In this document: positions 1-7,052 of the stretch, one piece after another | Numbering within the stretch: position 1 is the stretch's first letter | Layout: each line of letters starts with the position of its first letter | Assembly (NCBI RefSeq): GCF_013116825.1 | Contig: NZ_JABFNS010000022.1 | Coordinates: 1-64,000 of the forward strand | Source of the DNA: Myxococcus xanthus | GTDB lineage: Bacteria > Myxococcota > Myxococcia > Myxococcales > Myxococcaceae | Direction: 5' to 3' | DNA: 64,000 bases | The notes under the pieces: generated by a model | Seen by the model: only the letters and a program-made list of their open reading frames with translations | The model's database searches: none | What the model was told of the DNA's origin: nothing | Position numbers and translations under genes: made by a program

Positions 1-996
1 CTCCCCGAGCTTCCCACCGCCCCGGATCTATCCAGCGTGGAGGCGATCACCGACTTCCTGCGCACCGTGGGTGGCGCGCTGCTGGGAGCCGCGGGAGCGC
101 TGCGCCGGGCAAGCCCCGAGGATCCGCTCTCCTACCGCCTCAACCGCATGGGCCTGTGGCTGCACCTGACCCAGCCGCCCGCCGCGGATGGCAGTGGCCG
201 CACCCAGATTCACCCACTGCCGGACCTGCTGCGCACCAAGCTGGAGACCCTGGAGCAGAACCAGCGCTGGGACGAGCTGCTGGACGAGTCCGAGTCGGCC
301 CTGGCCCGCCACCGCTTCACGCTGACGCTCCACCGGTACAGCGCCACCGCCCTGGAGGGACTGGGTGCCGCGTACGCCGGGGCTCGCTCCGCGCTGGTAC
401 AGGAACTGGCCACCCAGCTGCGCCGGATGACCGGCGTGGAGATGCTCATCTCCACCCTGGGAACGCCGCTCACGGACGACGCCACCCAGGACTGGCTGCG
501 CGACCACGTCCACCGCGCGAGCGCGCCCCCACCCGCCCCTTCCGCCGCCGTGGCCTCGGTGTCCACGGCCCTGGCGCTGGGGCCCCTGTCGCTGGGCCCG
601 TCTGTCCATGCCGACAGCGCGGCGCTGGAAGCCGAAGCCCGCACGTTGCTGGAGGAAGGCCGCGTTCACGAAGCTGTCACCCGGTTGCAGGCCGCCGTCA
701 CCGCCGCCAGCACCGGCCGCGCCCGCTTCATCTCCCGGCTGGAGCTGGCGCGGTTGTGTGCCAATGCGGGCCAGTTGCCGCTCGCGCGCGCCGTCTATGA
801 CGCGCTGGACGAAGAGGTCTCCGCCCACGCGCTCGACACCTGGGAGCCAGCGCTCGCCGCCGCGTGTCTGGAGGGGTGGCTGCAAACCCGCACCGACGCC
901 GAAAAGGAGTCTGGACCGGTGGCAGTGAAATTTCGAAACCGGTATCGTCGTCTAGCGTTGCTGGACTCTTCCGCCACGCTGCGCGTCGGCGCTTGA
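1..996 (+). CDS. tssA: T6SS protein TssA (VasJ/ImpA-like), 5' end cut by the window
   Basis: The reading frame is open from the first base and stops at 996, so only the C-terminal ~331 residues are here; a GTG at 37 is an internal codon rather than the start. The segment with SYRLNRMGLWLHL and the following proline-rich stretch resembles the ImpA/VasJ family, and the rest is alpha-helical. TssA proteins help assemble the baseplate and the TssB/TssC sheath. The gene lies 82 bp upstream of tssB on the same strand and heads the visible part of the T6SS operon. The missing T6SS components (TssJ, TssK, TssL, TssM, VgrG, PAAR) may lie to the left of the window. Assignment rests on the motif and on position. 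Confidence 0.75.
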   Translation, partial: LPELPTAPDLSSVEAITDFLRTVGGALLGAAGALRRASPEDPLSYRLNRMGLWLHLTQPPAADGSGRTQIHPLPDLLRTKLETLEQNQRWDELLDESESALARHRFTLTLHRYSATALEGLGAAYAGARSALVQELATQLRRMTGVEMLISTLGTPLTDDATQDWLRDHVHRASAPPPAPSAAVASVSTALALGPLSLGPSVHADSAALEAEARTLLEEGRVHEAVTRLQAAVTAASTGRARFISRLELARLCANAGQLPLARAVYDALDEEVSAHALDTWEPALAAACLEGWLQTRTDAEKESGPVAVKFRNRYRRLALLDSSATLRVGA

Positions 997-1078
997 AAGA
1001 CACCCGTCGTACCGCGGCGAAGCCCTCCCTCATGCGACGCCCGCGTCTTCTACGCAGTTCTCAAGGAGAAAGCCGCAG

Positions 1079-1573
1079 ATGAGCAAAGAGAGTTCCGTCG
1101 CCCCTACCGAGCGCGTCAACATCGTCTACAAGCCCGCCACCGGCAATGCGCAGGAGCAGGTGGAGCTGCCGCTGAAGGTGCTGATGCTGGGGGACTTCAC
1201 GGGTCAGGAAGACGCCCGTCCGCTGGAGCAGCGCGCGCCCATCAACGTGGACAAGGCCAACTTCAACGAGGTCATGGCCCAGCAGAACCTCAAGGTCACC
1301 CTGACCGCCGCCGACAAGCTTTCGGCGGACCCGAACGCCACGATGAACGTGTCGCTCCAGTTCAAGAACCTGAATGACTTCTCGCCCGAGAGCGTCGTCA
1401 ATCAGGTGCCGGAGCTGAAGAAGCTGCTCGAGCTGCGCAGCGCGCTCAACGCCCTCAAGGGCCCCCTGGGCAACCTGCCGGCGTTCCGCAAGAAGCTCCA
1501 GGCCCTGCTCGCCGACGAGGACGGACGCAAGGCGCTCATCAAGGAACTGGGTCTGACCGAAGAGACCAAGTAG
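1079..1573 (+). CDS. tssB: T6SS contractile sheath small subunit TssB (VipA/ImpB)
   Basis: The 164-residue product has the family's usual length and N-terminal PLKVLMLGDFTG motif. TssB pairs with TssC to form the contractile sheath that surrounds the Hcp tube in the cytoplasm. The ATG at 1079 is preceded by an AAGGAG ribosome binding site (around 1064). tssC follows after 25 bp, so the two are almost certainly co-transcribed and made in matched amounts. Confidence 0.96.
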   Translation: MSKESSVAPTERVNIVYKPATGNAQEQVELPLKVLMLGDFTGQEDARPLEQRAPINVDKANFNEVMAQQNLKVTLTAADKLSADPNATMNVSLQFKNLNDFSPESVVNQVPELKKLLELRSALNALKGPLGNLPAFRKKLQALLADEDGRKALIKELGLTEETK

Positions 1574-1598
1574 CCCTTTCCGGGGGAACCGAATCACC

Positions 1599-3083
1599 AT
1601 GGCCAACGAGACCCAGACCCAGAAGTCCACGGGCGTCGCCAATGACGCCTCGCTGTCCCTGCTCGACGAAATCCTGTCCGAGGCCAAGCTGAAGCCGAAG
1701 GACGAGGGTTACGACGTCGCCAAGCGCGGCGTGCAGGCCTTCATCACCGAGATGCTGGCGCCCAACCGCTCCGAGGAGCGCGTGGACAAGGCGCTCGTCG
1801 ACGCGATGATCGCCGAAATCGACAAGCGCCTGTCCGCCCAGGTCAACGAAATCCTCCACGCGAAGGAGTTCCAGAAGCTGGAGTCCTCGTGGCGCTCGCT
1901 GAAGTTCATGGTGGACCGCACCGACTTCCGCGAGAACACCCGCGTGGAGATGCTGAACGCCTCCAAGGAAGACCTGCAGAAGGACTTCGAGGACGCGCCC
2001 GAGGTCACCAAGAGCGGCCTGTACAAGCTCGTGTACTCCAACGAGTACGGCGTCTTCGGTGGCAAGCCCTACGGCATCATCTCCGCCAACTACGACTTCA
2101 ACGTGGGCCCGCAGGACATGGAGCTGCTCCGCAAGTGCGCCTCCGTGGCCGCCATGGCGCACGCGCCCTTCATCGGCAATGCCGCGCCGGAAGTGTTTGG
2201 CGAGGAGAGCTTCCTCAAGCTGCCCGACCTGAAGGACCTCAAGTCGCTCTTCGAGGGTCCTCAGTACGCCCGGTGGCACTCGTTCCGTGAGAGCGAGGAC
2301 GCGCGCTACGTGGGCCTGGCGCTGCCGCGCTTCCTGCTGCGCCTGCCCTACGGGGAGAAGACGGTGCCGGTGAAGGCCTTCAACTTCACCGAGGACGTCG
2401 TGGGCCACCACGAGCGCTACCTGTGGGGTCACGCCTCCGTGGCGCTCACCAGCCGCGTGGCGGACTCGTTCGCCAAGTTCCGCTGGAGCCCGAACATCAT
2501 CGGTCCCCAGTCCGGCGGCGCGGTGGAGAACCTGCCGCTGCATCAGTACGAGGCCATGGGGGAGATCCAGACCAAGATTCCCACCGAGGTCATGCTCACC
2601 GAGCGGCGCGAGTTCGAGCTCTCCGAGGAGGGCTTCATCGGCCTGGTGTTCCGCAAGGACTCCGACAACGCGGCCTTCTTCAGCGCCAACTCCACGCAGA
2701 AGCCCCGGTTCTTCGGCAACACCCCGGAGGGCAAGGCGGCGGAGACCAACTACCGCCTGGGCACGCAGCTCCCCTACATGTTCATCATGACCCGCCTGGC
2801 GCACTACATCAAAGTGCTCCAGCGCGAGCAGATTGGAAGCTGGAAGGAGAAGTCGGACCTGGAGCGCGAGCTCAATCACTGGCTCAGCCAGTACATCTCC
2901 GACATGGACGACCCTGCTCCCGCCGTGCGCTCGCGCCGCCCCCTGCGCGCCGCGCGCGTGGTGGTGGAGGACGTGGACGGTCAGCCGGGCTGGTACCGCT
3001 GCAGCCTGCAGGTGCGCCCCCACTTCAAGTACATGGGTGCGTCGTTCACCTTGTCCCTCGTGGGCAAGCTGGACAAGGAGTAG
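1599..3083 (+). CDS. tssC: T6SS contractile sheath large subunit TssC (VipB/ImpC)
   Basis: The 494-residue product contains the diagnostic ESSWRSLKFMVDRTDF segment near residues 93-110 and the conserved PRFLLRLPY stretch in the middle, both typical of TssC. It forms heterodimers with TssB that polymerise into the sheath. Length and end points match the family. It sits directly after tssB, and a 119-bp gap with a strong stem-loop separates it from hcp. Confidence 0.97.
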   Translation: MANETQTQKSTGVANDASLSLLDEILSEAKLKPKDEGYDVAKRGVQAFITEMLAPNRSEERVDKALVDAMIAEIDKRLSAQVNEILHAKEFQKLESSWRSLKFMVDRTDFRENTRVEMLNASKEDLQKDFEDAPEVTKSGLYKLVYSNEYGVFGGKPYGIISANYDFNVGPQDMELLRKCASVAAMAHAPFIGNAAPEVFGEESFLKLPDLKDLKSLFEGPQYARWHSFRESEDARYVGLALPRFLLRLPYGEKTVPVKAFNFTEDVVGHHERYLWGHASVALTSRVADSFAKFRWSPNIIGPQSGGAVENLPLHQYEAMGEIQTKIPTEVMLTERREFELSEEGFIGLVFRKDSDNAAFFSANSTQKPRFFGNTPEGKAAETNYRLGTQLPYMFIMTRLAHYIKVLQREQIGSWKEKSDLERELNHWLSQYISDMDDPAPAVRSRRPLRAARVVVEDVDGQPGWYRCSLQVRPHFKYMGASFTLSLVGKLDKE

Positions 3084-3136
3084 AGCCCGTTTCACCCAGC
3101 GTCGGTCATTTCAGCTAGTTTAGGGGCTCCAACAAG

Positions 3137-3159
3137 CCCAGGCTCAGGGTGAGCCTGGG
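3137..3159 (+). promoter_or_regulatory. Stem-loop between tssC and hcp
   Basis: CCCAGGCTCA at 3137-3146 is a perfect complement of TGAGCCTGGG at 3150-3159, leaving a 3-base loop. No T-run follows, so a simple intrinsic terminator is unlikely. It lies 43 bases upstream of the hcp start and could act as an mRNA processing or stabilising element, which would suit the much higher demand for Hcp. The structure is seen; the role is inferred. Confidence 0.5.
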
Positions 3160-3202
3160 TCCACCAGCGCGCGGACGCGCGCAAAGCGACGAGGTTGAAG
3201 TC

Positions 3203-3694
3203 ATGGCTGAATCAGTACACCTGTACCTGAAGGCGAACGGCAGCGACATCAAGGGCGACAGCACGCAGACCAGCCTGGGCCGCGCGGACTCCATCGAGTG
3301 CGTCGCGTACAGCCAGAAGGTCTTCACCGCTCGCGAGGCCGGCTCCGGTCTGGCGACGGGCCGCCGCCAGTACGAGGGCATCGAAATCACCAAGCGCATC
3401 GACAAGTCGTCGCCGCTGCTGATGAAGGCCCTCTGTGAGAACCAGGTCATCGACGCGACCTTCAAGTTCTTCCGTCCGAACCCGACGGGCGACGGCACCA
3501 CCGAGCAGTTCTACACGGTGTCCATCAAGAAGGCCCGCATCAACGCCATCCAGCAGACGGTGCCGAACTCCTTCGTGCCGGCGAGCACCAACCTGCCCCC
3601 GATGGAGACCGTCCAGCTGGTGTTCCACACCATCAACTGGACCATCACCCAGGGCGGTGTCACGCACGAGGACACCTGGGACACCCAGCGTTGA
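3203..3694 (+). CDS. hcp: T6SS tube protein / secreted hexamer Hcp
   Basis: The 163-residue product beginning MAESVHLYLKANG is a typical Hcp. It has the D-I-K-G-D-S segment, a central FKFFRPNP block and a C-terminal beta-rich part ending THEDTWDTQR. Hcp hexamers stack into the inner tube and chaperone small effectors. An upstream in-frame start at 3149 would add 18 residues unlike the family, so the ATG at 3203 is chosen. The gene is flanked on both sides by strong inverted repeats (3137-3159 and 3709-3745), unlike the closely packed neighbouring tss genes. Confidence 0.95.
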   Translation: MAESVHLYLKANGSDIKGDSTQTSLGRADSIECVAYSQKVFTAREAGSGLATGRRQYEGIEITKRIDKSSPLLMKALCENQVIDATFKFFRPNPTGDGTTEQFYTVSIKKARINAIQQTVPNSFVPASTNLPPMETVQLVFHTINWTITQGGVTHEDTWDTQR

Positions 3695-3708
3695 TGTCCG
3701 TCCCTCCA

Positions 3709-3745
3709 CCGGCCGTCCGTGCAAGTGGGCTCCGCGGGCGGCCGG
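3709..3745 (+). terminator. GC-rich hairpin after hcp (partial terminator or mRNA-stabilising stem)
   Basis: CCGGCCGTCCG at 3709-3719 pairs with CGGGCGGCCGG at 3735-3745 through 11 positions, one of them a G-U wobble. There is no T-run, so termination would be weak or factor-dependent. It begins 14 bases after the hcp stop and ends 32 bases before tssE. Confidence 0.45.
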
Positions 3746-3777
3746 GGGTTGGGGTACTCCGTTGTTGAAGGAAATCC

Positions 3778-4173
3778 ATGGGCTCCCGAGGCTTGTTGTC
3801 GCGCATCGCTGAAGGCAACGGCACGCTCGCCCCGCCTGGCGACGTCGTTGAATCCATCGCCGAGCACCTGCGCAACCTCCTCAACACGCGCAAGGGAGAG
3901 TCCGTGGCCTCACCGGGCTACGGCATCCTGGACCTGAACGACATCGTCCATTCCTACCCGTCGGCGATACCGCGGATGACGCAATCCATCCGGCAGGCCA
4001 TCCAGGAGTACGAACCGCGCCTGAAGGGCGTGGTGGTGCACTACAACGCGGACCCGGTGGACCCGACGGCGCTGCGCTTCGACATCACCGCGCAGTTGGC
4101 CACGCGGGATCGACGAGGCATGGTGCGTTTCCATACCCAGGTTCACCCGGGCGGACGCGTGGACCTGTGGTGA
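3778..4173 (+). CDS. tssE: T6SS baseplate protein TssE (gp25-like)
   Basis: The 131-residue product carries the gp25/GpW-family pattern, including SIRQAIQEYEPRL around residues 68-80, the usual TssE signature. TssE is a wedge component of the baseplate that starts sheath assembly. The ATG at 3778 follows an AAGGA box at 3768-3772 with good spacing. Its place between hcp and tssF matches common T6SS gene order. Confidence 0.93.
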   Translation: MGSRGLLSRIAEGNGTLAPPGDVVESIAEHLRNLLNTRKGESVASPGYGILDLNDIVHSYPSAIPRMTQSIRQAIQEYEPRLKGVVVHYNADPVDPTALRFDITAQLATRDRRGMVRFHTQVHPGGRVDLW

Positions 4174-4210
4174 GTCGGGTGAATCCAGGGGTGCGTGGCG
4201 GAGGGCGAGG

Positions 4211-5962
4211 ATGTTCAGCAAGTATTACCTGAGCGAGCTGTCGTACCTGCGGGAGATGGGACGGGCCTTCGGGCTGGCCAACCCCTCCGTCGCGGGCCTG
4301 TTGGTGGAGCGCGGCGCGGACCCGGACGTGGAGCGGCTGCTGGAGGGCTTCGCGTTCCTCGCGGCCCGCATCCGCGAGCGCGTGGACGACGACGTGCCGG
4401 AGCTGGTGCACGGGCTCACCGAGCTGCTGCTGCCGCACTACCTGCGCCCGCTGCCGGCCTCCACCATCGTCGAGTTCACCCCGCACCTGCGCGCGCTGCG
4501 CGGCCGCTCGCGGCTGGCCGCCGGGGCGGAGGTGGCGTCCCAGCCGATTGACGGCACCAGCTGCGTCTTCCGCACCACCACGGACGTGGACCTGCTGCCG
4601 GTGCAGCTCACCGACGCGCTGCTGGACCGGTCGTCCATCACCGCGCCGGTGCTGCGCCTCTATTTCCAGACGACGGAGCAGGGCCGCGCGGAGGTGTTCC
4701 GCGAGCAAGGCCTGCGCCTGTTCATCCACGCCGACCTGTCCGCCGCGTCGGTGGTGCTGCTGTGGCTGCTCCGCTACTGCCGCCAGGTGCGCGTGCGCGG
4801 CGCGTCTGGCCAGGGCGACGGCATCAAGCTGCCGGCGAATGCCATCCAACCGGTGGGCTTCCACCGGGACTTCAAGCTGCTGCCCTGGCCGCGCGCCAGC
4901 GAGGGCTACCGGCACCTCCAGGAGTACCTGACGCTGCCGGAGAAGTTCCTGTTCTTCGAGGTGCGCGGGCTGGACGCCGCCGCCGGGCTGAAAGAGGACC
5001 GCTTCGAGATTGCCTTCCACCTGGAGCGGCCGCCGCCCCTGGATGCGCGCATCCACCGGGAGATGTTCCGGCTGCATTGCGCCCCCGTGGTGAACCTCTT
5101 CAGCGTGCCGGCGGACCCCATCCTCCACCGCACGCTGGACCGGGAGCACCTGCTACGCGCGTCCGACCTGCCCCCCAACCACGCGGAGGTGTACTCGGTG
5201 GATTCGGTGACGGGCCTGAAGGCCGGGCGCAACGAGCGGCGCGTCTATCGGCCCTTCTACGAGTTCACCCACACCGCGGGCGGGGACGCCGAGCAGTCCT
5301 TCTATCGGCTGCGCCGGGCGCCTTCGCCGCTGGACGAAGGAATCGACACGTACATCACCCTGGAGACGCCGCGGAACATCGCGCCGGAGGTCAACGCCGA
5401 GGAGGCGCTGTCCATGGACCTGACGTGCACCAACCGCTCGCTGCCCTCGCGGCTGCAGGTGGGTGACCTGACGGCGTCCACCTCCGCCAGCCCCACGCAG
5501 GCGAAGTTCAAGAACATCTCCCCGGTGAGCCGGCCCGCGCGCGCGCCGCTGGGCACCGAGCTGCACTGGCGACTCCTGTCGCACCTGGCCATCAACCAGC
5601 ACTCGCTGGCGGACGCGGCCGCGCTGCGGCGGCTGATGGACCTGTACAACTTCCATTCGCTCACCGACAACCTGGCGGCGCGCGCCAGCCGCCTGCGCAT
5701 CAACGCCATCCGCGCGGTGGAGACGAAGCCGGTGACGCGCTTCCTGGAGGGCGCGCCGCTGCGGGGGCACCGCACGCGCGTGGACCTGGACGAAGAGAAC
5801 TTCATGGGCGTGGGCGATTCGTTCCTCTTCGGCTCCGTGCTGGAGGAACTGCTCGCCTCCCACGTCACCATCAACTCCTTCAACGAGCTGAGCATCCGGC
5901 TTCACCCCTCGCAGACGGAGTTCTCGTGGCTTCCGAGGAACGGCTCCCAGACGCTTTTGTAG
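4211..5962 (+). CDS. tssF: T6SS baseplate protein TssF (VasA/ImpG)
   Basis: The 583-residue product starts MFSKYYLSELSYLREMG, the conserved TssF N-terminus, and continues with the family pattern of FLAARIRERVDDDVPEL and LLPHYLRPLPAS. TssF forms the baseplate wedge with TssG and TssE. The ATG at 4211 has a GAGG-rich ribosome binding site directly upstream. Its 3' end overlaps tssG by 37 bases, which points to translational coupling. Confidence 0.96.
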   Translation: MFSKYYLSELSYLREMGRAFGLANPSVAGLLVERGADPDVERLLEGFAFLAARIRERVDDDVPELVHGLTELLLPHYLRPLPASTIVEFTPHLRALRGRSRLAAGAEVASQPIDGTSCVFRTTTDVDLLPVQLTDALLDRSSITAPVLRLYFQTTEQGRAEVFREQGLRLFIHADLSAASVVLLWLLRYCRQVRVRGASGQGDGIKLPANAIQPVGFHRDFKLLPWPRASEGYRHLQEYLTLPEKFLFFEVRGLDAAAGLKEDRFEIAFHLERPPPLDARIHREMFRLHCAPVVNLFSVPADPILHRTLDREHLLRASDLPPNHAEVYSVDSVTGLKAGRNERRVYRPFYEFTHTAGGDAEQSFYRLRRAPSPLDEGIDTYITLETPRNIAPEVNAEEALSMDLTCTNRSLPSRLQVGDLTASTSASPTQAKFKNISPVSRPARAPLGTELHWRLLSHLAINQHSLADAAALRRLMDLYNFHSLTDNLAARASRLRINAIRAVETKPVTRFLEGAPLRGHRTRVDLDEENFMGVGDSFLFGSVLEELLASHVTINSFNELSIRLHPSQTEFSWLPRNGSQTLL

Positions 5963-6969
5963 AGACGGCCCAGAAGCTGGCCGAGCTGGCGCCCCGGGTG
6001 AGCTTCTTTCCCCTGGTGGCGTTCCTGGAGCGGCTGACGTCGCAGGCCACCCGCGTGGGCGGCGCGGGGCCCGTCAACGAGGAGATGATTCGCTTCCGGC
6101 ACGACCCGTCCCTGGGGTTCCCCTCGGGCGACGTGTCATCCGTGACGCTGCACCACGTGCCGGTGCGGGCGGAGGACCCGTATTCGAAGCGACCGCTCTT
6201 CGAGGTGGTGACACGCTTCCTGGGCCTGACGGGCGCGGTGAGTCCCCTGCCCCATTACCTGGCCGAGGAGGTCGCGCAGGAGGACCCGGACCACCCGGTG
6301 CGGCGCGAGTTCCTGGACCTGTTCCACCACCGGCTGCTGTCGTTGCTGTACCGCATCGAGTCGAAGTACCGCGTCACCAGTGAGACGGACACGTCCTTCT
6401 CGGACCAGTGGTCCCGGCGCCTGCTGGCGCTGGGCGGGTTCGACACCTACGAGAAGCCCCTGGAGGGCACGCTGCCGACCTGGCGCCTGCTGCGGATCGC
6501 CCCGCTGCTGGCCAGCCGGGCGAGGACGTCCGAGCAGTTGGAGGTCGCGCTCGAGGACGTGCTGGGCGACGACCTGGAGGGCGCGCGGGTGTCGGTGCGC
6601 CAGTTCGTGGGCCGCTGGGTGGACATCGACGCCCGGGCCCGGCTGGGCCACTCCAACCACCAGTTGGGGCGCAACATGCTGTTGGGCGGCAAGGCCTTCG
6701 ACCGGACGGGGAAGATTCAAATCCACATCCGGCCGCTGCCGCCGCGCGCCTACAAGCGGCTGATGCAGGAAGGGGACTTGCTGCCACTGGTAAGAGAGGT
6801 GGTGGCCCTCTTCGTGAGGGACCCCTTGGAGTACGATTTGGAGCTGGGGCTCACCGAAGGCGTGCAGCACCAGTTCCGGCTCTCCAGCCGGGAGCCGAGT
6901 CAGCTCGGGCGGGACACGTGGCTGGGCCTGAGTCAGCAGACGCAGATGAGTGTCCCCGTCGTGAAATGA
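5926..6969 (+). CDS. tssG: T6SS baseplate protein TssG (VasB/ImpH)
   Basis: The 347-residue product has the family N-terminal pattern FFPLVAFLERL, the FLGLTGAVSPLPHYLAE block near residues 98-115 and the LGRNMLLGGKAFDRTGK block near residues 246-262, all typical of TssG. It acts in the baseplate with TssF. The start is a GTG at 5926 inside tssF; no later start keeps the conserved N-terminus. The overlap supports coupled translation and a fixed TssF:TssG ratio. Confidence 0.95.
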   Translation: MASEERLPDAFVETAQKLAELAPRVSFFPLVAFLERLTSQATRVGGAGPVNEEMIRFRHDPSLGFPSGDVSSVTLHHVPVRAEDPYSKRPLFEVVTRFLGLTGAVSPLPHYLAEEVAQEDPDHPVRREFLDLFHHRLLSLLYRIESKYRVTSETDTSFSDQWSRRLLALGGFDTYEKPLEGTLPTWRLLRIAPLLASRARTSEQLEVALEDVLGDDLEGARVSVRQFVGRWVDIDARARLGHSNHQLGRNMLLGGKAFDRTGKIQIHIRPLPPRAYKRLMQEGDLLPLVREVVALFVRDPLEYDLELGLTEGVQHQFRLSSREPSQLGRDTWLGLSQQTQMSVPVVK

Positions 6970-7052
6970 GTCGTTAGAGCAGGCGGGCGCGGCGCGCGGG
7001 GATTTACGCCGCCAGGGCGCGCCCGATATACCGTCCATCACCGCTTTCCTTT

